A DNA stretch of 64,000 bases from Cobetia sp. cqz5-12. GTDB lineage: Bacteria > Pseudomonadota > Gammaproteobacteria > Pseudomonadales > Halomonadaceae. Positions within the stretch are counted from its first letter, which is position 1; every line of letters begins with the position of its first letter. Under the pieces are notes generated by a model that saw only the letters and a list, made by a program, of their open reading frames with translations, was not told where the DNA came from and made no database searches. This document shows, piece after piece, positions 25,239 to 33,274 of the stretch. The translations under genes were made by a program, and so were the position numbers. The stretch is from contig NZ_CP044522.1 of assembly GCF_016495405.1 (NCBI RefSeq), forward strand, positions 248,001-312,000, written 5' to 3'.

Positions 25239-27365
25239 ATGACGCTGAGTGCGCTGCGCCGTCGGCGTCTGGCCTGGCTGGCACTCACGGCCAGCCTGCT
25301 GGCCGGGCTGATGGCCTTGTTTGCCCTCTGGCACTGGGAGCTGGCGCGCGGCGAGCGTGATGCCCGCCAGCACGCCGCGACTCGCCTGAATTTCTACGCC
25401 AGCACGCTGAATGCTGAATTGTCGCGCTTCCAATGGCTGCCGGAATTGCTGGCGCGTCAGGCCCGTGTGCGCATCGCCCTCGGCGAGCAAGGCACCTCGA
25501 CTGCGGCAACGGCGCCTGTTATGCCCTCAGATCAGCCCGATGCCGCCAGTGCCGCCGCTCCCCTCGGTTCGAGCAGTGACCTCAATCAGCATCTGCGGCG
25601 AGTCGCGAGTGCCTCCGGCGCGGCGGCTATCTTCCTGACCGATCGCGACGGCATGACCGTGGCTGCGAGCAACTTCGATCAGCCAGACAGCTTCGTCGGC
25701 TATCGCTATGACTACCGCCCCTACTTCATCGATGCCCTGGCGCGCGGACGCGGCGAGTTCTTCGCCGTCGGCAATACCACCGGGCGCCCGGGCTACTTCG
25801 TCTCGGCGCCGGTGCTGGGGGCCGAGGGGCAGCCGCTGGGCGTCATGGTGGTCAAGGTCTCGCTGGAAGCGCTGGAAGATACCTGGCGCCAGGCGGGAGA
25901 AACGGTGCTGCTCGCCGATGCCAATCGCATCGTGCTGCTGGCCTCGCGGCGTAACTGGAAGTATCGCGCGCTGGAGGCGATCGAACCTCAGGCACTGGAC
26001 AGCATTCGGGCACAGCAGCAGTTTCGCGGGGCGCCGCTGACACCGCTGTCGCGGGAGCTGGAGGACGGCAGCCTGGTGCTGGGCGACCACCACGAACTGG
26101 CGGCGTCGGAGATCGTGCGGTTGCCGACGGCAGCGATGGGCCAGCGTTATCTGGATGAGTCGCTGGCCAGCGGACCGCTAGGCTGGCAGCTGCATTTTCT
26201 GATGCCGTTGCGGCCACTCTATATCCAGGCGCGCAATGTGGTGCTGGTCGGCCTCGCCGTGATCCTGGGGCTGGCGATGATGGCGTTGTGGATGCGCGAA
26301 CGTCAGGCACGCCTGGGACTGATTCGGCGTGAAGCGGTGATGATGCGCGAGATCAACGAGCGCCTCGAGGAGCGTGTCGCCCAGCGCTCGCGCGAACTCG
26401 AGGCCACGCGTGACGAGCTGGTGCAGGCCGGCAAGCTGGCCGCGCTGGGCACCATGGCGGCCGGTATCGCCCATGAGCTCAATCAGCCGCTGGTCGGCAT
26501 TCGCACCTACGCCGCCAGCGGCGGCAAGCTGCTGGCGCGGGGAGTCGCCTCCGCCGCTACGCGCCCCGAGTTGACCGCGCGTGCCGCAGAGTCCGCCGCC
26601 AGCAACTTCACGCGTATCAGTGAGCTGTCCGAGCGCCTGGCCGACATGATCCGTCAGCTGCGGGTCTTCGTGCGTCCGGCCAGTCAGCAGGCGCCCGTCG
26701 CCCTGGCGCTGGCACCGCGCATCGACTTCGCGCTGGAGCTGCTCGCCGAGCGAATCACCGCCCTCGACCTGACGGTGGAGCAGGGCGGGCTGCCCCGGGA
26801 CATCATCGTGATGGGCGAACAGGTGCGTCTCGAGCAGTTGCTGACCAACCTGATCCGCAATGCACTCGATGCGCTGGAAGGGGAGCAGAAAGCGCAGCAG
26901 GCCGATCAACAGACCGGTCAGCAGAGCGATGCGCCGGACGACGAGCGCGCGGCCCCGCGATTGCGCCTCAGCTGGCAGGCCTGGCCGGCAGTGACCAGTC
27001 TTGAGGGACAGCCGGGCGGATGTCTGCGCATCGAGGACAATGGCCCCGGCATCGACCCTGCGCTGCGTGCCACGCTGTTCGACCCTTTCACCACCACACG
27101 CGAGGTCGGCGAGGGCATGGGGATGGGGTTGTTTCTGAGTTATGGCCTGGCGCGCGACCTCGGTGGCCAGCTGCGTCTGGCCGATGGCGCTTCAGTGTCT
27201 GAACCGGCTGAGGGCTCCTCGCTGACTGAGGGCGCTGCACTGGCTGAGGGCGCTGCGCTGGGCGGCGCCTGCTTCGAATTGTGGCTACGCACGCCGGCGC
27301 CGGAGGCAACGCATGCAGCCGACGGCACCGAACAACAAGGCAGCGGGCAGCAATCCGTGACATGA
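25239..27365 (+). CDS. DctB-like membrane sensor histidine kinase
   Basis: A 708-residue kinase. Two membrane helices (about residues 10-31 and 328-350) flank a periplasmic double-PAS/Cache sensor of the DctB type (DSFVGYRYDYRPYFIDAL; GRPGYFVSAPVLG). Then come the dimerisation and phospho-acceptor helix (GIAHELNQPLVGIR, His412) and an ATPase domain with N, G1 and G2 boxes (LIRNALDALEG, IEDNGPGIDP, GEGMGMGLFLS). Within the ATPase domain, three 18-bp repeats (27207-27260) add EGxxL units. DctB kinases sense C4-dicarboxylates. A TAXI-TRAP importer lies 4.6 kb downstream, but the signal here is unproven. Confidence 0.88.
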   Translation: MTLSALRRRRLAWLALTASLLAGLMALFALWHWELARGERDARQHAATRLNFYASTLNAELSRFQWLPELLARQARVRIALGEQGTSTAATAPVMPSDQPDAASAAAPLGSSSDLNQHLRRVASASGAAAIFLTDRDGMTVAASNFDQPDSFVGYRYDYRPYFIDALARGRGEFFAVGNTTGRPGYFVSAPVLGAEGQPLGVMVVKVSLEALEDTWRQAGETVLLADANRIVLLASRRNWKYRALEAIEPQALDSIRAQQQFRGAPLTPLSRELEDGSLVLGDHHELAASEIVRLPTAAMGQRYLDESLASGPLGWQLHFLMPLRPLYIQARNVVLVGLAVILGLAMMALWMRERQARLGLIRREAVMMREINERLEERVAQRSRELEATRDELVQAGKLAALGTMAAGIAHELNQPLVGIRTYAASGGKLLARGVASAATRPELTARAAESAASNFTRISELSERLADMIRQLRVFVRPASQQAPVALALAPRIDFALELLAERITALDLTVEQGGLPRDIIVMGEQVRLEQLLTNLIRNALDALEGEQKAQQADQQTGQQSDAPDDERAAPRLRLSWQAWPAVTSLEGQPGGCLRIEDNGPGIDPALRATLFDPFTTTREVGEGMGMGLFLSYGLARDLGGQLRLADGASVSEPAEGSSLTEGAALAEGAALGGACFELWLRTPAPEATHAADGTEQQGSGQQSVT
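27207..27260 (+). repeat. In-frame 18-bp tandem repeat, 3 units, in the kinase ATPase domain
   Basis: Units start GCTGAGGGC, ACTGAGGGC and GCTGAGGGC and encode AEGSSL, TEGAAL and AEGAAL. They sit between the G2 box and the final beta strand (GGACFELWL), where kinases normally have a short loop. Confidence 0.85.
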
Positions 27366-27401
27366 CGGGGTATACGCACGAATGACAGGCTATACGCACG
27401 A
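27362..27401 (+). repeat. 20-bp tandem duplication of the regulator start region
   Basis: The unit beginning ATGACGGGGTATACGCACGA (27362-27381) is repeated as 27382-27401 with two substitutions. The first copy overlaps the kinase stop (ATGA). The second copy carries the start of the regulator. Confidence 0.9.
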
Positions 27402-28911
27402 CAGCGATGGCTTCGAGGGCGCAGAGGAGTTTGCCGCCACGGGCCTGGACCCGGCAGAGCTGCGCCTGCAGCAGGACAGCGATCTGACCCGCGAGGCCCC
27501 GGTATGGCTGGTGGATGACGACCCGGCAGTGCGCGAATCCCTCGCCCAATGGCTGGAGCTGGCCGAGATCCACCTGCGCTGCTTCTCGCGCGCCGAGGCC
27601 TTGCTGGAAGCCCTGGCCGCCGCCGAGCCGGTCAGCGTGGTGATCAGCGATATCCGCATGCCGGGCATGGATGGGCTGACGCTGCTGGCGCAGCTCGCGC
27701 TGCAGGCACCGGAGCTGCCGGTGCTGATGATGACCGGTCACGGCGATGTCGCCACGGCCGTTGCCGCGATGCAGGGCGGCGCGCGCGATTTCATCGAGAA
27801 GCCGTTTGACCCCGAAGCACTGGAGCTGAAGCTGCGTCAGGCGCTGGCGGGGCGGCGTCTGAGCGATGAAAACCAACGCCTGCGCCGGCGCTTGAGCGTG
27901 CGCGGCCTCAGTGGTCTGCTGCGGGGTGAGAGCCGTCAGATTCGCCAGCTGCGTGAGCGACTGCTTGAATTGCGCGGGCACCCGGCGCGGGTCTGGATCA
28001 GCGGCGAGGCGGGCAGCGGACGCAGCACTCTGGCGCTGGCACTGGCCGAGCATGCGCCGTCTGCTGACGCGCCGCCCTCATCTACCGCCATGCCGACGGC
28101 GGCGACGGTCTTGCTGGCACGCGTGGAATGCGCGCCCCTGTCGCAAGCCAGGGCAGAGGGCGCGGATGCACTGGCGAGAGCGATCGAGGATGCGCTCGCG
28201 GCATGTCCTGCGGCCAATACCTTGCTACTGCATGAGGTGGACCACCTGAGTGGCGCGCAATGGCAGTGGCTGGAAGGCTGGATCGCCGCGCGTGAGGAGG
28301 GTGCCCGCCAGGCACCGCGGCTGGTGTGCAGTGCGCTGTGCAGCGTGGGCGACGTGATGGCGAGCGGGCCGCTGACTCGCACCCTCGGGCATGCACTGGC
28401 CGAGATCGAACTGACGACCCCCGCTCTGCGCGAGCGGCGCGAGGACATCCCGTTGCTGATGGCGCATTTCAGCCGTCAGGCCGCCGAGGTGCATGAGGTG
28501 GAGGCGCAACCCTTCGGCCGCGGTGAGCTGGCCGCGTTGATGGCGGCGGACTGGCCGGGCAACCTGTGGCAGCTGCGTCAGGCCGCCAGTCGCCGTGTGG
28601 TGCTGGGAGAATTGCCCGCGGTGCAACGGTCATCAGTGCCGGGTAGCGCCTCATCGGAGGAGGAGGCTTGCGAGGCCGCCAGTGGTGCGAGCGACGAGGC
28701 GCTGGCGAGCAGCGAGGAGCATGGGCTGGCGGCACAGGTGGCGATGTTCGAGTCGACCTTGATTCGCGCCGCCTTGACTCGCGCACGCGGCAACATCGCT
28801 CAGGTGCTGGAGGAACTGGCATTGCCGCGGCGTACGCTCAATCTCAAGATGCACAAATACGGGCTGCGCCGAGAAGACTTTCGCCATGGCCATGATGATT
28901 CGGCGAACTGA
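27382..28911 (+). CDS. DctD/NtrC-like response regulator with degenerate AAA+ domain
   Basis: A 509-residue regulator: receiver domain (DDD at 45-47, phospho-acceptor Asp90 in VVISDIRMPGMDG, Lys140), an AAA+ domain (about 175-400) and a Fis-type helix-turn-helix (ARGNIAQVLEELALPRRTL). The AAA+ domain is altered. Walker A is GEAGSGRS with Lys replaced by Arg214, the Walker B core is LLLHEV instead of LFLDEI, and the sigma54-contacting GAFTGA loop is absent. RERREDIPLL and WPGNLWQL remain. It therefore probably does not activate sigma54 like true DctD. It is coupled to the kinase through a duplicated start. Confidence 0.88.
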   Translation: MTGYTHDSDGFEGAEEFAATGLDPAELRLQQDSDLTREAPVWLVDDDPAVRESLAQWLELAEIHLRCFSRAEALLEALAAAEPVSVVISDIRMPGMDGLTLLAQLALQAPELPVLMMTGHGDVATAVAAMQGGARDFIEKPFDPEALELKLRQALAGRRLSDENQRLRRRLSVRGLSGLLRGESRQIRQLRERLLELRGHPARVWISGEAGSGRSTLALALAEHAPSADAPPSSTAMPTAATVLLARVECAPLSQARAEGADALARAIEDALAACPAANTLLLHEVDHLSGAQWQWLEGWIAAREEGARQAPRLVCSALCSVGDVMASGPLTRTLGHALAEIELTTPALRERREDIPLLMAHFSRQAAEVHEVEAQPFGRGELAALMAADWPGNLWQLRQAASRRVVLGELPAVQRSSVPGSASSEEEACEAASGASDEALASSEEHGLAAQVAMFESTLIRAALTRARGNIAQVLEELALPRRTLNLKMHKYGLRREDFRHGHDDSAN

Positions 28912-29033
28912 CCGTCATCAAAGCCTGTCGAAAGTATCCTTGGACTGCGTCGGGATGCCTCCCGTTTTGTTATGAAGTAACATCCTGCCGACCCCTTCCT
29001 GTCGTCCCCGTGACGTTCTGCCGGAGTTTCTCG

Positions 29034-29795
29034 ATGTCTGTTGCTGTTCATCGCCTGGTGGCGGCGCTGTCGTCCGCGCTGGCGCGTTTCCCGTCTCGTC
29101 ATGGCCTGCGCCCTGCAGCCTGGCTGACGCCGCTACTGATGCTGGGCACCCTGGTGGCCAGTCAGCCTGCCGCAGCCCACCCGCATGGCTGGGTCGACCT
29201 GCGGGTGACGCTGCGCCTCGATGACCAGGGGCGGGCCGTCGCGATGCGTCAGTATTGGCTGCTTGACCCCTTCTACAGTCTGACGCTGCGTCAGGAGCTG
29301 GCCGCGCTTGAGGACGATACCAGCATGGAGCAGCGCCTCGATGTGCTGGGCAGCGAGATTCTGGCCAATCTGTCGCAGTTCGATTACTACACCCATGTCA
29401 CGCTGGACGGCGAACCCGTGGCGCTTGGCAAGGCGACGCGCCAGACCACCTGGCTCAAGGGTGAGCGTGTCGCCTTCCAGATGGAGCTGCCGCTGGCCGA
29501 GCCGGTCGCGATGGCTGGCCATACCCTCAGTTATCGCATCTATGACCCCACCTATTACATCGAGATTCTGCATGACCCGGACGCCATCGCCGTGCAGCAA
29601 GGGCTGGTGGTGAGCGGGCTGGAAGGGCAGGACTCGGCGCTCAGCTGCACGCCGGGCATCACGCCGGCCGACCCGGACCCGTCCAAGGTCGCCGAGGCCT
29701 CGATGCTGGATATCAACGCCACCGCACCGATGGATCTCGGCCAGTACTTCGCCGAGGTCGGCAGTGTCAGCTGTGAGGTGGCTGATGAGCAGTGA
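29034..29795 (+). CDS. DUF1007 family exported protein
   Basis: A 253-residue protein of the DUF1007 family with a signal peptide or anchor ending near ASQPAAA and a mature N-terminus HPHGWVDL. That HPH segment, together with later acidic residues, is the family hallmark and a likely metal ligand. These proteins are almost always encoded beside NicO-type nickel/cobalt transporters, as here, where the next gene overlaps its end. The role is probably periplasmic metal binding for that transporter (inference). The ATG at 29034 has GGAG upstream. Confidence 0.88.
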   Translation: MSVAVHRLVAALSSALARFPSRHGLRPAAWLTPLLMLGTLVASQPAAAHPHGWVDLRVTLRLDDQGRAVAMRQYWLLDPFYSLTLRQELAALEDDTSMEQRLDVLGSEILANLSQFDYYTHVTLDGEPVALGKATRQTTWLKGERVAFQMELPLAEPVAMAGHTLSYRIYDPTYYIEILHDPDAIAVQQGLVVSGLEGQDSALSCTPGITPADPDPSKVAEASMLDINATAPMDLGQYFAEVGSVSCEVADEQ

Positions 29796-31017
29796 ACCGA
29801 AGGACACCAGCGGGCTTGGCGATATCAAGAGCCTCAAGGGCATGCGTGATGGACTGTTGAAGCCGGCCTCGTCGCGGGGGCGGCGTCTGGCTGGCTGGAT
29901 GGCGGTCGGCTGCGGGCTGCTCGTGCTGGGCATTGCGCTCTGGCCGAGCCTGGTGCAGGGCTGGGGCGAGGCGCTGGGCTGGATCTTCGCCGAGCAATCG
30001 CGTTTCCAGCGCTCGCTGGGACGCGCCATGAATGGGCTTGCCGCGCATCCCGGCACGCCCTGGGCGCTGATCGGGCTGTCCTTCGCCTATGGCGTGCTGC
30101 ATGCCGCGGGCCCCGGCCATGGCAAGGTCGTCATCAGTACGCTGCTGGTCAGTCAGCCCATCGTTCGGCGCCGTGCGCTGTGGCTGTCGTTGCTGGCGGC
30201 CTTGCTGCAGGGCGTCAGTGCGCTGGTGCTGGTCGGCCTCGGGGCGGGGCTGCTCGACTGGGCGGGGCGCGATGTGCTCGGACAGGTCGAGAAGGTCACC
30301 CTGCTCAGTCATCTCGGGGTACTGGTGCTGGGGCTGTTGCTGCTGTGGCGCGCCGCGCGCGCGTTATGGCGTGTTGTCAGGGCACAACCTGTCTCAAGCG
30401 CGGGAGTGCCGCCGGCGCCAGCGATGCAGGGGCTGGCGTTCGAGCCGTCGCCTGGCCACGTCCACTCACATTCTCACTCTCACGGCCATGCTCATTCACA
30501 CGGGCATGGCTGTGGTTGCGGCCATGCGCATGGCGTGACGGCGGAGCAGGCCAGTGGCGACTGGCGCACCATGGGCATGGCGGTGCTGGCGATCGGCCTG
30601 CGGCCGTGTTCCGGCGCGATTCTGGTCTTGCTGGCCGCGCTGGCGCTGAACATGGTCGGCAGCGGGGTACTGGCGGTGCTGGCAATGTCATTGGGCACCG
30701 CGCTGACGGTGGGTAGCGTGGCGATGGCCACCTTGATCATGAAGGCCAGCGGACGCCTGGCAGCGGCTGGCTCGCGCCTGGGTGGGACGCACTCGGGCGG
30801 CCGCGCACGTCGTCAGTGGCCGTGGACGGCGCTGGTTGGTCTGCTCGGCGGCATCATCATCACGGTCTTTGGCGCCTTGCTGGTCGCCAGTAGTCTCAAG
30901 GCGCTGGACTCTCCCACCGGTCGCGGTGCTTCGCCGTTTGATCGCTCGGCGCCCGGCACCACCCTCCAGAGCCCGCTGGGCCCGAGGACGTCAGGGCAGA
31001 GCTCAGGCGACAAGTGA
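29785..31017 (+). CDS. NicO/RcnA-type nickel/cobalt transporter
   Basis: A 410-residue membrane protein of the NicO family with about seven helices. The family signatures are seen: YGVLHAAGPGHGKVVIST (about residues 102-119) and GLRPCSGAILVLLAAL. A cytosolic or periplasmic loop is extremely His-rich (HSHSHSHGHAHSHGHG), typical of metal-binding loops in RcnA-like exporters. Substrates are likely Ni(II), Co(II) or Zn(II), and direction is probably export. It starts at 29785 (GAGGTG site) inside the DUF1007 gene. The stop lies within a 17-bp tandem repeat. A strong bidirectional terminator follows. Confidence 0.9.
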   Translation: MSSEPKDTSGLGDIKSLKGMRDGLLKPASSRGRRLAGWMAVGCGLLVLGIALWPSLVQGWGEALGWIFAEQSRFQRSLGRAMNGLAAHPGTPWALIGLSFAYGVLHAAGPGHGKVVISTLLVSQPIVRRRALWLSLLAALLQGVSALVLVGLGAGLLDWAGRDVLGQVEKVTLLSHLGVLVLGLLLLWRAARALWRVVRAQPVSSAGVPPAPAMQGLAFEPSPGHVHSHSHSHGHAHSHGHGCGCGHAHGVTAEQASGDWRTMGMAVLAIGLRPCSGAILVLLAALALNMVGSGVLAVLAMSLGTALTVGSVAMATLIMKASGRLAAAGSRLGGTHSGGRARRQWPWTALVGLLGGIIITVFGALLVASSLKALDSPTGRGASPFDRSAPGTTLQSPLGPRTSGQSSGDK

Positions 31018-31039
31018 GATCCGGCGACGAGTGAGGTCT
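31006..31039. repeat. 17-bp tandem repeat, 2 units, overlapping the NicO stop codon
   Basis: GGCGACAAGTGAGATCC (31006-31022) is followed by GGCGACGAGTGAGGTCT (31023-31039). The TGA stop (31015-31017) is in the first unit. Confidence 0.75.
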
Positions 31040-31078
31040 GCGGCGCCAAAACAGGCGTGCTGCTGACTACCTGCAAGA

Positions 31079-31113
31079 TACGAAAACGGGGCCCATCGGG
31101 CCCCGTTTTCGTA
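31079..31113. terminator. Bidirectional rho-independent terminator
   Basis: A perfect 16-bp stem (31079-31094 with 31098-31113) with a 3-base loop; TTTTC lies in the descending arm in both directions. It serves NicO (+) and the HIT gene (-). Confidence 0.88.
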
Positions 31114-31118
31114 GATGT

Positions 31119-31161
31119 GAGAGCGTAGATGGCAGTGTCTGCGAGAGCGTAGATGTCAGTG
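31119..31161. repeat. 19-bp direct repeat with 24-bp period, 3' of the HIT gene
   Basis: GAGAGCGTAGATGGCAGTG (31119-31137) recurs as 31143-31161 with one change, separated by TCTGC. It lies between the terminator and the HIT stop codon. Confidence 0.75.
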
Positions 31162-31179
31162 AAAACGCAGGTGACGGCG

Positions 31180-31608
31180 TCAGTAGGAATAGCTCGGCAG
31201 CTCGGCGATCTTCATGCGCAGAGTGTCGATGAGCACCGTCAGTGTCTCGTTGTCGTGGGGCTCGGCCGTGCCGACTCCCCACACCGGCCCCGGCCAGGCT
31301 TCATCATCGCTGCGGCGGGCGATCACGTGCATGTGCAGCTGCGGCACCATGTTGCCCAGCGCGCCGATATTGAGCTTCTCGCCGCCGCTCACCGTCATCA
31401 GCAGCTCGCCCAGTTGGGTGGTTTCCTGCCACAGCTGCTGCTGGGCGCTGCTGTCCAGCTCATAGATCTCGCGGATGGCATCGCGGCGCGGAATCAGTAC
31501 CAGCCACGGATAGCGCGCATCGTTCATCAGGCGCACGGTGCACAGCGGCAGGTCGGCCACGAAGTGGGTGTCGGCATCCAGCTGCGGGTGAAGGCTGAAG
31601 GGGGTCAT
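31180..31608 (-). CDS. HIT domain protein
   Basis: A 142-residue histidine-triad-superfamily protein. The signature is VPQLHMHVIARR, in which the first His of the HxHxH triad is replaced by Gln, as in a well-known subgroup with the following DEAWPGPVWG segment. HIT proteins hydrolyse or transfer nucleotidyl groups. The AGGAGAG site selects the ATG at 31608. The gene stands alone, divergent from the TRAP operon. Substrate unknown. Confidence 0.88.
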   Translation of the reverse strand: MTPFSLHPQLDADTHFVADLPLCTVRLMNDARYPWLVLIPRRDAIREIYELDSSAQQQLWQETTQLGELLMTVSGGEKLNIGALGNMVPQLHMHVIARRSDDEAWPGPVWGVGTAEPHDNETLTVLIDTLRMKIAELPSYSY

Positions 31609-32012
31609 CGTCTCTCCTTGATCGGATGGAGCAGGGCGGGCGTGTGTCGAGGGCAAAGGGTAACCCGAATCGTGACGGACTCCCTGACTTGAACGCTCGC
31701 GAATGCCCTCAGTGTGACCAGATCGGCAGAATCCTGCCACTTTGCGGATTGCCCGTGCGCGCTCTGGAAGCTGCGCAATGCCCCCATCGCCAAATACCGC
31801 GCCGCGCGGACAGTTGCTAACCTTCTACCTACGCTGAAGCCAAGGCTCGCAACGAACGCCCCACGCAAAAGAGGGCTACCTTGCGCATTGTCGGTCGCGA
31901 CATGGCCAGCATCGCCCAGGGCCAGAGCCTGCTCAGCCGCAATGTCCGTCTGCCTAACCACATTACAAGAACGCTCAACCTGCGCCCGGCAGGTTCGCCA
32001 AGGAGTTACTCC
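31609..32012. other. Divergent intergenic region HIT / TAXI-TRAP
   Basis: It holds the promoters of the HIT gene and the TRAP transporter. A short frame at 31626-31820 has no ribosome site and no recognisable product. No clear operator was seen. Confidence 0.45.
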
Positions 32013-33020
32013 ATGCAAAAGCGCCAGTTCCTCAAGGCCGGTCTCGGTCTCGCCATCGCAGCCTCTCTTGGTCTCAGTGCCGTGGCTCAGGCGGAAGGCA
32101 AGTACATCATGGGTACCGCTACCACCGGTGGCACCTTCTACCCGGTCGGCGTGGCACTCTCCACGCTGATCAAGGTCAAGCTCGAGCCGACCGCCGGCAT
32201 CTCCGTGTCCGCGATCTCTTCTGCCGGTTCCGGTGAGAATCTCAAGCTGATGGAAGAGGACCAGGCCCAGTTCGGCATCATCCAGGGCCTGTACGGTGCC
32301 TGGGCATGGAATGGCACTCCACCGGTCAACAAGGCGCACAAGAACCTGCGCAGCATCTCGATGCTGTGGCAGAACGTCGAGCACTTCGTGGCCCGCAACG
32401 ATGAGGTCAAGACCGGCACCATCGAGGACATGACCAACTTCTACGGCAAGAGCTTCTCCATCGGCAAGAAGAATTCCGGCACCGAAGGCTCGGGTCGCTT
32501 CATCCTCGAGCAGCTGGGCATCGATGCCGACAAGATGGATCTGGCCTACATGGGCTATGGCCCGAGCGCCGACGCGATGCAGAACGGCAACATCGACGGC
32601 ATGAACATCCCGGCAGGCGCACCGGCCTCCGCCGTGACGCGCGCCTACGCCAACCTGGGCGGCGAGATCACCACGCTGGACTTCACCGACGAGCAGCTGG
32701 CCAAGGTCAACTCCCAGTTCGAGCTGTGGACCCCGTATGAAATCGCCGCTGGCACCTACCCGGGTCAGGACAAGGCGATCAACACCATCGCCCAGCCGAA
32801 CATCCTGGTGGTGCGTGACGACGTCTCCGAAGAAGACGTCTACCAGATCACCAAGACCATGTACGAGAACCTGCCGTTCCTGAACAACATCCACCCGGCT
32901 ACCAAGGCCATGGCGCTCGACAAGGCCATCGCGGGCCTGCCGCTGCCGCTGCACCCGGGTGCCGCACGTTATTTCAAGGAGCAGGGCATCGAGATTCCGG
33001 CGCGCCTGATCGCCGAGTGA
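32013..33020 (+). CDS. TAXI family TRAP transporter solute-binding protein
   Basis: A 335-residue periplasmic binding protein with a signal peptide (FLKAGLGLAIAASLGLSAVAQA). The family motif TGGTFYPVGVALSTLIK follows the mature N-terminus, and GTEGSGRF is characteristic of TAXI receptors. Related proteins bind glutamate, 2-oxoglutarate or other carboxylates. An AAGGAG site precedes the ATG at 32013; earlier in-frame Met codons have none. It is transcribed with the fused TRAP permease 254 bases downstream, from which it is separated by a hairpin at 33038-33079. Confidence 0.93.
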   Translation: MQKRQFLKAGLGLAIAASLGLSAVAQAEGKYIMGTATTGGTFYPVGVALSTLIKVKLEPTAGISVSAISSAGSGENLKLMEEDQAQFGIIQGLYGAWAWNGTPPVNKAHKNLRSISMLWQNVEHFVARNDEVKTGTIEDMTNFYGKSFSIGKKNSGTEGSGRFILEQLGIDADKMDLAYMGYGPSADAMQNGNIDGMNIPAGAPASAVTRAYANLGGEITTLDFTDEQLAKVNSQFELWTPYEIAAGTYPGQDKAINTIAQPNILVVRDDVSEEDVYQITKTMYENLPFLNNIHPATKAMALDKAIAGLPLPLHPGAARYFKEQGIEIPARLIAE

Positions 33021-33037
33021 TTCACGCCTGATGTTCC

Positions 33038-33079
33038 CGCTGCCCTTATCGCTCGCCTCTGGCGGCGGTGAGGGCAGCG
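33038..33079 (+). promoter_or_regulatory. Intercistronic hairpin in the TRAP operon
   Basis: CGCTGCCC (33038-33045) pairs with GGGCAGCG (33072-33079); there is further imperfect pairing inside the loop. It may give excess of the binding protein over permease by attenuation or message stability (inference). Confidence 0.5.
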
Positions 33080-33274
33080 CAGTTTCCCAGACCAATAAAC
33101 CACTGCCGGTCCGGCGCCTTGTCACTGCCCCGTGCGGGCAAGGTGAGGCGCAGGCCAGAGCAGTGCCCACGAATGATTGCTGTAGAAGCCCGTATTCTCC
33201 TCGCAAGCCCGGGCGCATGGTGACGCAAGTCGCCGCTGCGCCATCGCTGTCTGATTCCGTCTTGAGGCAACGCC

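Noticed and set aside
27362-27385. The seven-codon frame at the regulator start as a real gene
   Set aside because: It is a by-product of the 20-bp duplication. It may matter for translation coupling, but there is no reason to call it a functional peptide.
31626-31820. 64-codon frame in the HIT/TRAP intergenic region
   Set aside because: No ribosome site, no recognisable product, and it overlaps the probable divergent promoters.
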